This document shows, piece by piece, positions 35,501 through 46,583 of a stretch of DNA of 64,000 bases. This DNA is from Craspedostauros australis. Lineage: Eukaryota > Bacillariophyta > Bacillariophyceae > Mastogloiales > Achnanthaceae. The stretch's first letter is position 1. Every line of letters begins with the position of its first letter. The position numbers and the translations under genes were made by a program. The notes beneath the pieces were generated by a model. That model made no database searches, was not told the origin of the DNA, and was given only the letters and a program-made list of their open reading frames with translations. The stretch is taken from the NCBI GenBank assembly GCA_026770025.1, contig JAMXDE010000005.1:3534001-3598000 (forward strand). Direction: 5' to 3'.

Positions 35501-35583
35501 CGAAAAGTCAAACGGCCGATGACACTCCCCATCGCCGGATCTCTCCGAACAAGCAGGTCTGTGGTTCGTGTTCCGTTCTTTCC
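32059..35583. repeat. Segmental duplication, copy 1
   Basis: About 3.5 kb matching 49228-52765 in the same orientation, from GTAATACCGC through receptor gene B and its upstream region to about GTTCGTGTTCCG. Similarity is highest in the receptor exons. It ends just before the foldback element. Confidence 0.85.
32508..34630 (-). CDS. Seven-transmembrane GPCR-like receptor B
   Basis: Two exons, 34630-33459 and 33159-32508, 607 aa; intron GCTCT|GTAAGT ... CATCAACAG|GGTG, phase 2, 299 nt, at the same codon as in A and C. TM1 IILTTICAISATLSLTG, TM2 LFLLSIGDICLSTLNII, TM5 AIALLFCHSCAGFLATFLVY, TM6 QCIMYAL + VYANSFVWPLLF and TM7 ending NFLVFISPRYRLW are clear. Loop 3 (about 115 residues) differs from A: Ser/Asn-rich with NHTGANDGSNSEEGCEVDE and His/Asn repeats. 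The C-terminal tail (about 150 residues) is hydrophilic. The frame is open upstream of the ATG, but MGDLTN is shared with copy C and is taken as the start. By homology it is a plasma-membrane receptor coupling to a heterotrimeric G protein. The ligand is unknown. Confidence 0.87.
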
Positions 35584-35734
35584 CCCAACCAGGAACACCC
35601 AACAATTTGTCCAGAATAAAGTGAAAAAAGCCAGTTTGAGTCTTACAGGACACGAATTAGAGATAAGTATTTTTTGCCACAGAAAGTTACAGATTCTGTA
35701 GGACGTGAACATTGAAGTAAGAACTTGCATCTAA
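34631..35734. other. Receptor B upstream region with conserved block
   Basis: Contains an imperfect 12-bp GGTACGACAAT array (34665-34712), three 18-bp TGCTGTTGTCTTCTGACA-type units (35118-35175), and at 35265-35583 a block well kept in copy 2 but without a recognised product. The last 150 bases lie outside the duplication. Confidence 0.5.
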
Positions 35735-37461
35735 CGGACTATGTAGGACATATACGGACAGACTCGACCCATTCGGACACGTACGGACAAATCCGGACAG
35801 ATCTGGACAAATCTGGACAAATCCGGACAAATCCGGACAAATCTGGACAAATCTGGACAAATCCGGACAGCACTGGAACACAAGAGATTACTCAATCCAA
35901 TAGAACAGATCTAGTTGTGGGCCCAAATGTGTCCTATCAACTGTTATCTTCTGAGAATATGAATGTTGTGTGTGGAAGTTATGAGCAAATTCACTAACCA
36001 GGTCTTTTTGGAGACCAAAGTGGACTAACCAGGTCGTGTTGGTGCCTGACACGATGATTGGATCAATGAAATGGCCGGCGTATCACTGCGACAGACTCGA
36101 AAATAATGATTTAGCCACGGAGTCAACACATCAACCATTTCTTGGTGGGACAGTGTAAAGTACTCTAGTTTATGATGTTGTTGATGAATCCTGTTGAGCA
36201 GAGGGTCGAACCAACTATATTGCATACTGACATCAACCATTGGCATGTACCTACCTTGGAACGGTCTACATTCAACTGCAAGGAGGTTCAGATCACCTGT
36301 AGTCAGTTCCTGAGATACCATTTGGTCACTGTGTGTACTGTGTTGGCCATATGTGCATACAAAAGGTCAAGCATACTTGATTACAACAACCCCACTACTC
36401 CAAGCGCACTCTATAGGGTACAGCCACGAAGCTTGAGGCCTTAGATCCATCTGCAAGGTGCTCAAATCTGGATATGGAGATAGCAAGTGATGATGTGTGT
36501 AGCAGTACTGTGCGATACGGCACGCGGTGTACAGGAACTCGAACAGATGTGCATGGAAAACGTTGATAGTCGTCCAATCCAACCTGACGAGCACTTGCAA
36601 CACACTCCAAAGGATACATCCACGAAGTTCGAAGTCTTCGATCCTTCTGGAAGGTGCTCCAATCGAACAGCATGTGCTGCCATGTGAGGAGTTCACAGTA
36701 CTGCTACACACATCATCACTTGCTATCTCCATATCCAGATTTGAGCACCTTGCAGATGGATCTAAGGCCTCAAGCTTCGTGGCTGTACCCTATAGAGTGC
36801 GCTTGGAGTAGTGGGGTTGTTGTAATCAAGTATGCTTGACCTTTTGTATGCACATATGGCCAACACAGTACACACAGTGACCAAATGGTATCTCAGGAAC
36901 TGACTACAGGTGATCTGAACCTCCTTGCAGTTGAATGTAGACCGTTCCAAGGTAGGTACATGCCAATGGTTGATGTCAGTATGCAATATAGTTGGTTCGA
37001 CCCTCTGCTCAACAGGATTCATCAACAACATCATAAACTAGAGTACTTTACACTGTCCCACCAAGAAATGGTTGATGTGTTGACTCCGTGGCTAAATCAT
37101 TATTTTCGAGTCTGTCGCAGTGATACGCCGGCCATTTCATTGATCCAATCATCGTGTCAGGCACCAACACGACCTGGTTAGTCCACTTTGGTCTCCAAAA
37201 AGACCTGGTTAGTGAATTTGCTCATAACTTCCACACACAACATTCATATTCTCAGAAGATAACAGTTGATAGGACACATTTGGGCCCACAACTAGATCTG
37301 TTCTATTGGATTGAGTAATCTCTTGTGTTCCAGTGCTGTCCGGATTTGTCCAGATTTGTCCAGATTTGTCCGGATTTGTCCAGATTTGTCCAGATTTGTC
37401 CAGATCTGTCCGGATTTGTCCGTACGTGTCCGAATGGGTCGAGTCTGTCCGTATATGTCCG
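35735..37461. mobile_element. Foldback (long inverted repeat) DNA element
   Basis: Two arms of about 767 bp, 35746-36512 and 36694-37460, are inverted copies that look essentially identical (centre at 36603) around a 181-bp loop. Each arm's outer end has about nine decamers ATCYGGACAA (35789-35870 and its mirror). Ends read CGGAC on both sides; the left end carries an extra 11 bases. CTAA at 35731-35734 and 37462-37465 is a likely 4-bp target duplication. The loop contains a diverged copy of the inner part of the arm. Open frames of 90-98 codons occur in both arms but have no recognisable product and look like chance. Confidence 0.8.
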
Positions 37462-37465
37462 CTAA

Positions 37466-38249
37466 CAGAATACAGGTTTCGGACTCTTGATCGAATTAGT
37501 CATGAGTTCTAACGCAATTTTGACACATTCAATAAAAGGCCATGTTTTGTCCTTTTTCTTGTCCGGCAATATTGTGGTTGTATTTCGACCAGAAATGTGG
37601 ACAAATTGTTGGGTGTTCCAGACGCTGTCGGCCTCGCACGACTCAAGACACCAAACCGGTTGGGCCGGTGTCTGTGGATGGGTGGTACCAGCTGCACCAC
37701 ATGCAGAATGGGGTCACGATAGCACTAGTTGTAGAGTTTTGGCCCCTTGTCGCCACTGGTTTGCTTGCTTTTGGGAGCAACGGCGATTGTACATTTAGAG
37801 CTATTTCGTGTTGTCTCTCTCTGATCCGTCTTCTACGTCACAGGACGGATTCGACGTCATGCGAAACCACTCACAACACAAGATGTGAGTGCGTCTCGCA
37901 GCACGTGGCCCTTGTTCCGCGGCACAATGTGATGGCTGCGCAGCACACACCAATCGCGCCGCAACACACGCGGACCGTGCAACAACACACGCGGACCGTG
38001 CCACAACACAACGTGACGGCTCCGCAACACAACGCACCGATCGTGTGGCGACGTGCACCAACCGCGACACAAAAATAACAGTCCTCGTCACAAAAAAAAC
38101 TCAAACACAACACAACACAACACATCACATCACATCACACCACACACCACACATCACAATCCTCCATGCCATCAAGCAGACGATGCACACATAGGCACTC
38201 CAATCACAGGTGTGCCTATAACATATACTACTACTAATACAATTTGCAG
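37466..38249. other. Between foldback element and transposase
   Basis: Contains CACGCGGACCGTG and CACATCACAT short tandem repeats (37960-38160). Probably the 3' end of the mariner-like element. No terminal repeat was found. Confidence 0.35.
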
Positions 38250-39862
38250 TTACATCTCTGCTGTGTTGGCATCCTGCTCTGCTTTGCTGCGATGCTCGGT
38301 TTTGCCACTCAGACAGGCCACTTCGAATGTGTTCATGGTGGGTGCTGCCTCGGTGTTGTTGTTGTGAGGCTCAATGATCTTGGCTTTGCTCTTGCTGGGC
38401 GTCTTCTTCTTCTTGCCTTTCTTCTGTTGCTCAGCCTCCTCATTGGCTCTGGTGGTTGCGACGATTTGCTTCTCCAGCAACGGAATGAGGCTGCTGGTTG
38501 TTGGCAGGTTCGTTTTAAGGCATTGCAGACCACTGACAGCCATCACCTTGAGGGCATCATTGTACATACCTTCGATGTCGGGCTTGGCATATTTGAAGCC
38601 AGCTGATTCGTCTTTCTTGCCTGTTGCAGCTGGTTTCTTGGCAGTATTGTTGGTTGCCTCATCCTCCTCCAACACGAAGTCCATGTGAGACACGGTAACG
38701 CCAATCTTGTTGCCATCCTTGTCAGTTTTGGTGAACGATTGTTTCCGCACATTCATGCTCAGGCCCTTGCGCTCTGTCACAAATTCGTCACCTCCTTCCG
38801 CAGCACAAATTGCGTAGGCAATCTGATGGTGGCGAACATACGCGCGAGCCACCTTGTCCAGCCCAAATTGCTCCCAACAGGTTCCACAAGCGCCCCACAA
38901 CGCATCAGTGGTGAACATGCGGCTCCTGTGGTACTTACCTTGATGTGCTGACACATGTTTCGACATCGCTGGGAATATTGCATCGTCTTTCACATTCGTG
39001 ATGGGAGAATTCGATGGTTGGAATCGTAGGTGCCATCCGCGACTGTCAAACTCCTCGTTGATGAACCTGAGCAGTTCCATGTCTCTGTGTGGCCCCGCGC
39101 CATCCATCTGGTACCGAATCACCACGTTCTTGCCCGTTTCGGCCTTGATTTTGCTGGCGAGCGAATCCAGTGCGGGGATTTCTTTTTCGCAGAAGAATTT
39201 CTTGAGGCTGTATTTTGGCTTGGGCTTATCAGGCGCACCAACTGATTCCTTGCTGCCCATCATCTCCAGTGGTTGAAAGTACAGTTCACCCTTCTTGCAA
39301 GAGATTTTGTTGGGATCAGGAAGGTGCTTGTACTTGGTTGGCGAGACCCAAGTTCGCTTGTACGTGGTCTTCTGCGCTCGGACCATGCACCCAACACGTT
39401 CGAAGCTGACCTGATACGCCTTTCCTCCTTGCCCAAAGCAGTTGTCTGTTGGAGCGAACGCTGTTGATGCAATCGCCATGGTCTTTTCGATGTGGCATTT
39501 GTGGTGCACAGGATGCTTCACAGGCTTAACTCCCATTTGGGGCACATGTTTGAGGTTGCGCCAAGCGACAATAGAGTAGAACCACTTCTCGTCCATGTGG
39601 ACAACAACTTGCGTATTCGGGAACAGCTCAACTGATTCCCAGAACACACAGAAGTCCTTGGCCCAGATGTTGCGCTTCACCTTGATGTCGCCCTGGATCT
39701 TGGGGAGCATTGTTGTAGAACGGTATTCGCTGCCCTCCAATCCCATCACGTATGTTCGAATGGTTTCTGCGCAAACGCATTGGACGTTGTCCCTTCCTGC
39801 TAGTTCGCGTGCAACATCGTCCCACGAGATTGCGCCATTGCATCGCCGCAACACATCCTGGA
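38250..39862 (-). pseudogene. Tc1/mariner-like transposase, C-terminal part (split by copia)
   Basis: This is the catalytic part of a plain DNA-transposon transposase. It reads VVVHMDEKWFYS (first catalytic Asp) and YQMDGAGPH (second Asp). Where most family members have SPD it reads QPSNSPITNVKDD, so the third acid may be one of the later Asp residues or be lost. A basic Lys-rich stretch (KKGKKKKTPSK) and an acidic/Asn tail follow, ending at the stop at 38250. The frame is open right up to the copia insertion at 39862 and is in phase with the N-terminal part beyond the insertion, so the gene seems to have been open when it was hit. Confidence 0.8.
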
Positions 39863-40386
39863 TATTAGCACAACGCTTTATTCACCTGATTCGTTTTCTG
39901 ATTAGTCTGTCCTTGTATGTGCTGAAACGATGCTTTCCTCAGACATGAATTTCGGCATGAGGGACACACTAGGGAACATCAGAGATTCGGTCTGGCCACC
40001 ACCCGGCAAACATGTGATGTCCAATTCGACCTGATATACTTCCCAACTAAACCTGAAATGACAACACACCCGACGACCTTAAGCATCATCAATGGAATGT
40101 GGAATCGACAGAGCCATGGAACGGTGATGAGTGACGTCGACACAGAAGACATCATCGCCACATCATGGGTCATCTCCACATCAGAACAAGATCGCAGAGG
40201 TGCAATGACCGAGAGCTGACCTTGAAGACAACAACATGAGATACAACTCAATGAAGATAACATAAGAACAGAAGTCACTCAACCCAAACAGTGTCTTCAC
40301 TCACCAGCTTGTCACCCTCGTCCTGAAAGACTTGATCTCTCTTGAAGGACTCGTGTGATTTCGCTGTGTACAGTAACGAGATAACA
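39863..40386 (+). repeat. 5' LTR of the copia element
   Basis: 524 bp, starting TATTAGCACAACGC and ending GAGATAACA, the same length as the 3' LTR. The ends are TA...CA rather than the common TG...CA. Confidence 0.93.
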
Positions 40387-40643
40387 GATTAACAGTCGCA
40401 AGCACTACGTCCTGACCTGACTGAGTGAACCCCCCTCCGAACCACCGAGCTGATCCCATCAGCACCGAACCAATTGCATCACGTGACGACGTGAAGCAAG
40501 AACCGAACAAGAACAAGAGCCTCCCAAGGCAGCGCACACGAACACACCGAGCACAGCGTATCCGCTTCTCCGTGACGAACCGAACAAACGAACACACCGA
40601 GCACAGCGTATCCGCTTCTCCGTGACGAACCGAACCGAACAAG

Positions 40644-43600
40644 ATGACAGAACCCACCGACCCCATCACCGTACTGAACCACGTCCTCAAGGCCGTGGGT
40701 ATCTCCGACGACTCCGACCATCGCCGCGTTATCATCGACGCAGCGGTGGAGAATGTTGACGACCTCACCTTCCTCACCAAGGAAGACCTTGACGGTCTTC
40801 ATCGCGACTTCACTCCCACCTCGGGAGACCCATACTCATGCCGATTGACTGCGCTGCACATTCGCAAGATCCTTGCACTCCCAGTGTGGTATGACGCGCA
40901 AGCTGGCGACGGCGACTCCGTCTGGCTTGGCCTGAATGCTGCGAGGCTCCAGAGCTTCATGAGAGCTGAACTCAAGAAACGCGTGGAAGCCTCCACACCG
41001 ACACCCGAACCCACCATGTCGTCCATGGTGACACCACCACCACCACCTGAACCTGTCTCTGATGGAGCCGCTGCCTTCGACAAGGGCATCAAGCGGAACC
41101 TCAGCGACTATCCGATCCTGAAGAGCGACGACCAGTTCATGGTCTTCGACCGACGTCTCCGAGCCACCGCTGCAGCGCACGGTGTGAAGAACGTCGTAGA
41201 CCCCGAGTACCTCCCGACCCAAGACGAGGCTGAGCTGTTCGACAAACAGCGCACCTTCCTTTTCTACGTCTTGACCCACTGTCTCAGGACCACGAAGAGC
41301 CGCAACTGTCTCCAAGCATATGCCGATGACGAGAACGGTCATGGGGTGTATACCATGCTCCGTGAAGAGTATGCAACCGGAGTAGCCGCAGCCAACAAGG
41401 CTCAGCTGATCCAAGAGGAGATCCGGAACCTCAAGCTGAACCACTCCTGGAACGGCAGCCGCGAAGCCTTCGTGAATAGCTGGCTCAGCAAGATCAACGA
41501 CCTCGAAGAGATTCAGGATGCACCTGTCTCTGAGGACTGGAAGCTCCAGTGGCTCAAGGAGGCCATCACCCCTGATGCTGACCTCTTCCGTTCCCTTGAC
41601 GACGCCGATGCTCTCCAGAGTAACTTGGCGTTGGCAACAGGAAAGACCAACTTCAGGTTGGACTTCGATGCCTTCCTTGGCGTTGTTCGCAGATCCGCAC
41701 AGCGCAACGATCTCCGCGTCCCACGCAACAAGACCAAGCGCAGAGTCAATAACACAAACAAGGAAGCAAGTAACAACGAGAAGAAGACCAACCAATCCAA
41801 GAACAAGAACACGAACAAACGAATCCCAGACAACGAATGGAAGCAAATGACCTGGGATCAGAAGAAGGCCCACATGCAGTCCAAGGGTACTTGGGATCCC
41901 AAGTACACCAGGGATGCATCAAACAAAGAGGCCAACAAGACATCCACCACTGGCAATGGGGGTGGTGGGCAAACCAAGTCCGCCTCGACCTCAGGCAACG
42001 CCGGTTCTGACGAACTCCCCGGCGATGCCATCAAGCGCATGCTGGCCAATGCCACGACCAACACCAACACTTCCGACGAAGTCACCATCCAGGGCAAGGT
42101 CTACCGTGCTGTCCAGGCCACAGTCCTGCAATACAGCTTCAACAAGACCGATGTTGCGAAGTCCGGTTCCCTGATCGACAGCGGTGCGAATGGAGGATTG
42201 GCAGGCGATGATGTCACTATCATCAGCCGTACCAACCATACCGCAGACATCAGCGGAATTGGAGACACCGCAATCGTCAACCTGGACATCGGAACGGTCG
42301 CTGGACTCGTCATGTCCACCGAAGGACCTATCATCGCGAAGTTCCACCAATACGCCCTCTATGGCAAGGGCAAGACGATTCACTCGACGAATCAGCTCGG
42401 TGCCTTCGGTCTCGATGTCAACGAGCGTCCTCGCGAACTCCCTGGAGGGAGACAGACAATCATCGTGCCTGATGGGCATGTGATCCCTCTCTCCATCCGA
42501 CAGGGCCTGTCCTACATGGACATGAGGCCTCCCACACGCAAGGAGATTGACACGTACCCTCACGTGGATTTCACTGCCGACGAAGAGTGGGACCCATCCA
42601 CTCTCGACCACGAGTTCACTTTGCTGGACGGGACCTCCGATGGTGCCCCAGATGACGGCGTCCACTCACCGGACTCCATCGAAGTGTTCACCAGTGAGAC
42701 TGGTGACCCAACGCAGGGCGCTATCACCCGCGCCAAGCCGATGATCGACTATGAGGCCCTCCGTCCATACTTCGGATGGATCCCGGCCAGAAGAGTCCAA
42801 GACACTCTCAAGTGCACGTCCCAATGGTACCGCACCTCCGAGCGATTCACCATGAGAAAGCACTTCAAGACCAGATTCCCTGCCGCGAACGTGGACAGAC
42901 TCCACGAGACTGTTGCCATGGACACGTTGTTCTCTGACACACCTGCACACGACGATGGTGTGCCAGGCCATGGTGGCAGCACGATGATGCAAGTATACGT
43001 GGCCGTGGATTCTCGCTTCACTGCAGGATTCCCCATGACATCGGAGAAGCAAGTCGCTTCCACTCTCCAAGACTTCATCCGGCGTCATGGAGCTCCTGAC
43101 CTCCTGATGTCCGATAACGCGAAATCCGAGATCGGATTCAAGGTACAAGACATCCTTCGACAGTACTCCATCGCTGACCATCAGAGCGAGCCGGAGCACC
43201 AGCACCAGAACGCCGCAGAGAGGCGTATCCAAGACATCAAGCGCATGACGAACGGCATCATGGACAGGACGGGCACACCTGCTCGCTTCTGGCTCATATG
43301 CACCATGTATGTCATTGTGCTCTTCAACCACTTGGCTCAACGCACGGCAGGAAACGTCACACCGATGCAGGCAGCCTACGGACACCGTCCCGATGTGAGC
43401 AAGTTCCTTGCCTACCGATGGTGGCAACCGGTGTACTACCGTGTTGAGAAGCCTGGCTTTCCCAGCCAGTCCAAGGAGCGCAAGGGGAGATGGGCCGGAC
43501 CCTGTCTCCACAAAGGTGACGAACTCACCTTCTGGGTGTTGGACGATGACACCCAACAGCTCCTCCCACGATCCTCGATCCGTGCAGCCGACGAGCACGG

Positions 43601-46034
43601 CTCTCGCAACCTGCGTGTCGACTTTCCCCTGGCCGACGTTGGGGAGGAAGACGGCTCGGACACGAACCCACTTGATGATGGGGAGCTTGACGACGACGTT
43701 CCAGTGCCTGATGGAATGCAACCAGTTGTCCATTCCCTCGGAGACGCCGTTCTTTTCGCTTCTGCGGAGTCCGATCCTGGAACGGCGGACATGGCAAGAG
43801 TCTCCATCCCTCGATTCACACCAGAGGATCTCATCGGCAAGACCTTCCTGTACGACCGCGACGGACAGAGAGTCAAGGCCGAAGTCATCCAACGCGTCAA
43901 CGATGCAGATGCTGCGAACCACCAGCGAATCAAGATGTTGCTCGCCTTCGACGATGGAGCCACCAACGATCTCATCTCCTACGTCCAGCTGTCCGACATC
44001 ATCGAACAGCAGCTCGAACGCAACGAAGACGACGAAGACGGAGTATGGGGATTCCAAGGCATCATCGGCCACGAAGGACCTCTCACTCCGAACGTCAAGA
44101 CCTACAAGGGGTCCCGATACAATGTCATTGTACAATGGGATGACGGATCAACAACATCCGAACCACTCTCCACCATGTTGCAAGATGATCCTGTATCATG
44201 TGCGGCATACGGCCGGAAGAACGGATTGCTCGATCAGCCTGGATGGAAACGGCTGAAGAAGCTCTCTGACCGACAGGCTCGAATGGAGCGCAAGACCTCC
44301 ATCAACAAGGCCAAGAAACACACCAACGCACCCATCTACCAGTTTGGTGTTCAGGTACCACGCAATCACCAAGAAGCCGTACGCCTCGACAAACGCAACG
44401 GCAACACGCTCTGGGCAGATGCAGAACGTACCGAGATGGAACAGCTCTTCGGATATGAGACATTCCGATCACTCGGCAAGACCAAGACCATTCCAGATGG
44501 ATACCAACAGATCCGGCTGCAATGGGTCTACGCGGTCAAGCACGACCTCCGACACCGAGCACGATGTGTGGCTGGTGGCCACCTGACGGATCCATGCAAG
44601 GACTCCTCCTACGCCGGAGTTGTCAGCTTGCAGTCACTCCGAATCGCCCTCCTCGCTGGCGAACTGAACGGACTCAAGACCATGGTCGGCGATATCGGCA
44701 ACGCCTACCTGGAGGCATACACGAAGGAGAAGATCTGCTTCGTAGCCGGCGACGAGTTCGGGGAGCACGCAGGCCACATGCTCACGATTGTCAAGGCGCT
44801 CTACGGCCTCCGGACATCCGGAGCTCGCTTCCATGAAGCGCTGGCAGATACCCTCCGAGACATGGGCTTCCAGCAGTGCAGGTCTGACCCCGATGTATGG
44901 ATGCGTGATGCAGGTCCGCACTGGGAATACGTATGTGTATACGTAGACGATCTCATGGCGGTCATGTCTGACCCACGCTCCTTCTTCGACACTCTCACTT
45001 CGCAGTATGGCTACAAGCTCAAGGGTGTCGGTCCCATCTCTTACCATCTAGGAGCAGACTTTGGAAGAGACAGCGACGGCACAATGAAAATCAGCGCGCG
45101 TTCTTACATCAAACGCATGCTCACGAACTACGAACAGATGTTCGACGGACCACCCAACAAGACCAGCTGCCCCATGGACAAGGACGACAGTCCTGAGCTC
45201 GATACGACACCCGAGCTCGGGGAGATCGATCGAACCAAGTACATGTCGTTGATCGGAGCACTCCAATGGTGTGTGTCTCTGGGAAGAATCGACATACATG
45301 TGGCGGTCATGACTCTCTCCCGTTTCCGTGCATCACCAAGAGCAGGACACATGGACAGAGTGAAACGCATCTACGGGTACCTTCGCAAATACCCAGACGC
45401 CTCCATCCGCTTCCGAACCGGAATCCCCAACCATGAAGAACACTACGACATCCCGCAGCACGAATGGATGTACTCTGTGTACGGACCCAACCGAGAGGAG
45501 CTGCCAGCGGATGCACCAACAGCCAAAGGCAAACCCGTACGTACCACGACTTTCGTTGATGCGAATCTCATGCACTGCAAGGTGACTGGGAAATCAGCAA
45601 CCGGTATTGTGCATCTCATAAACCAAACACCCATCGAATGGTTCTCGAAGCGACAGTCCACCGTGGAGACGGCCACCTACGGATCAGAGTTCGTGGCAGC
45701 ACGGTTGGCAACAGAACAGATCCTATCCATCCGCTTGATGCTGTGCGAAATGGGAATACCAGTGGACGGCCCAAGCTGGCTCTTTGGTGACAACCAGAGC
45801 GTAGTCACATCCTCCACCATCCCAACCAGTGTACTCTCCAAGAGGCACAACGCACTGGCCTACCACCGAGTCCGATCGGCCATCGCCGCTGGGACGATGT
45901 ACTTCATCAAGATCAAGGGAAACCAGAACATCGCCGACATCCTCACGAAATTCCTTCCACGGTCGGTTTTCTGGGACCTCATCCAACCACTGTTGTTCTG
46001 GAAGGGCAACACCGATCCCAACCACAAGAAGTGA
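40644..46034 (+). CDS. Copia polyprotein
   Basis: One open frame of 1796 codons with parts in copia order: gag-like region (about 40644-42000), aspartic protease (about 42150-42350), integrase (about 42850-43500), reverse transcriptase (about 44350-45200) and RNase H (about 45550-45980). Integrase preceding reverse transcriptase separates copia from gypsy; the CoDi group of diatom copia elements is the likely home. Gag and pol are fused in a single frame. The leader before it (40538-40630) holds a tandem duplication of about 50 bp. Treated here as an old virus-like element; it looks whole. Confidence 0.92.
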   Translation: MTEPTDPITVLNHVLKAVGISDDSDHRRVIIDAAVENVDDLTFLTKEDLDGLHRDFTPTSGDPYSCRLTALHIRKILALPVWYDAQAGDGDSVWLGLNAARLQSFMRAELKKRVEASTPTPEPTMSSMVTPPPPPEPVSDGAAAFDKGIKRNLSDYPILKSDDQFMVFDRRLRATAAAHGVKNVVDPEYLPTQDEAELFDKQRTFLFYVLTHCLRTTKSRNCLQAYADDENGHGVYTMLREEYATGVAAANKAQLIQEEIRNLKLNHSWNGSREAFVNSWLSKINDLEEIQDAPVSEDWKLQWLKEAITPDADLFRSLDDADALQSNLALATGKTNFRLDFDAFLGVVRRSAQRNDLRVPRNKTKRRVNNTNKEASNNEKKTNQSKNKNTNKRIPDNEWKQMTWDQKKAHMQSKGTWDPKYTRDASNKEANKTSTTGNGGGGQTKSASTSGNAGSDELPGDAIKRMLANATTNTNTSDEVTIQGKVYRAVQATVLQYSFNKTDVAKSGSLIDSGANGGLAGDDVTIISRTNHTADISGIGDTAIVNLDIGTVAGLVMSTEGPIIAKFHQYALYGKGKTIHSTNQLGAFGLDVNERPRELPGGRQTIIVPDGHVIPLSIRQGLSYMDMRPPTRKEIDTYPHVDFTADEEWDPSTLDHEFTLLDGTSDGAPDDGVHSPDSIEVFTSETGDPTQGAITRAKPMIDYEALRPYFGWIPARRVQDTLKCTSQWYRTSERFTMRKHFKTRFPAANVDRLHETVAMDTLFSDTPAHDDGVPGHGGSTMMQVYVAVDSRFTAGFPMTSEKQVASTLQDFIRRHGAPDLLMSDNAKSEIGFKVQDILRQYSIADHQSEPEHQHQNAAERRIQDIKRMTNGIMDRTGTPARFWLICTMYVIVLFNHLAQRTAGNVTPMQAAYGHRPDVSKFLAYRWWQPVYYRVEKPGFPSQSKERKGRWAGPCLHKGDELTFWVLDDDTQQLLPRSSIRAADEHGSRNLRVDFPLADVGEEDGSDTNPLDDGELDDDVPVPDGMQPVVHSLGDAVLFASAESDPGTADMARVSIPRFTPEDLIGKTFLYDRDGQRVKAEVIQRVNDADAANHQRIKMLLAFDDGATNDLISYVQLSDIIEQQLERNEDDEDGVWGFQGIIGHEGPLTPNVKTYKGSRYNVIVQWDDGSTTSEPLSTMLQDDPVSCAAYGRKNGLLDQPGWKRLKKLSDRQARMERKTSINKAKKHTNAPIYQFGVQVPRNHQEAVRLDKRNGNTLWADAERTEMEQLFGYETFRSLGKTKTIPDGYQQIRLQWVYAVKHDLRHRARCVAGGHLTDPCKDSSYAGVVSLQSLRIALLAGELNGLKTMVGDIGNAYLEAYTKEKICFVAGDEFGEHAGHMLTIVKALYGLRTSGARFHEALADTLRDMGFQQCRSDPDVWMRDAGPHWEYVCVYVDDLMAVMSDPRSFFDTLTSQYGYKLKGVGPISYHLGADFGRDSDGTMKISARSYIKRMLTNYEQMFDGPPNKTSCPMDKDDSPELDTTPELGEIDRTKYMSLIGALQWCVSLGRIDIHVAVMTLSRFRASPRAGHMDRVKRIYGYLRKYPDASIRFRTGIPNHEEHYDIPQHEWMYSVYGPNREELPADAPTAKGKPVRTTTFVDANLMHCKVTGKSATGIVHLINQTPIEWFSKRQSTVETATYGSEFVAARLATEQILSIRLMLCEMGIPVDGPSWLFGDNQSVVTSSTIPTSVLSKRHNALAYHRVRSAIAAGTMYFIKIKGNQNIADILTKFLPRSVFWDLIQPLLFWKGNTDPNHKK

Positions 46035-46059
46035 CTGCGAAAAGATACGTTTCGGGGAG

Positions 46060-46583
46060 TATTAGCACAACGCTTTATTCACCTGATTCGTTTTCTGATT
46101 AGTCTGTCCTTGTATGTGCTGAAACGATGCTTTCCTCAGACATGAATTTCAGCATGAGGGACACACTAGGGAACATCAGAGATTCGGTCTGGCCACCACC
46201 CGGCAAACATGTGATGTCCAATTCGACCTGATATACTTCCCAACTAAACCTGAAATGACAACACACCCGACGACCTTAAGCATCATCAATGGAATGTGGA
46301 ATCGACAGAGCCATGGAACGGTGATGAGTGACGTCGACACAGAAGACATCATCGCCACATCATGGGTCATCTCCACATCAGAACAAGATCGCAGAGGTGC
46401 AATGACCGAGAGCTGACCTTGAAGACAACAACATGAGATACAACTCAATGAAGATAACATAAGAACAGAAGTCACTCAACCCAAACAGTGTCTTCACTCA
46501 CCAGCTTGTCACCCTCGTCCTGAAAGACTTGATCTCTCTTGAAGGACTCGTGTGATTTCGCTGTGTACAGTAACGAGATAACA
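46060..46583 (+). repeat. 3' LTR of the copia element
   Basis: 524 bp, nearly identical to 39863-40386, followed directly by the second CTGGA target copy. Confidence 0.93.

Larger units (their letters stand above)
39863..46583 (+). mobile_element. Ty1/copia LTR retrotransposon, looks whole and young
   Basis: The element has two 524-bp LTRs, one long open frame between them and a 5-bp target duplication CTGGA on both sides (39858-39862, 46584-46588). The LTRs seem to differ at about one base, so insertion is recent on an evolutionary scale. No breaks were noticed. It sits inside a mariner-like transposase gene, in opposite orientation to it. Confidence 0.93.

Noticed and set aside
36025-37181. 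Repeated 90- and 98-codon frames in the foldback arms
   Set aside because: They occur in both arms because the arms are copies; opposite-strand overlap and no family signature argue against coding.
42666-44135. 489-codon minus-strand frame
   Set aside because: Shadow of the copia open frame.
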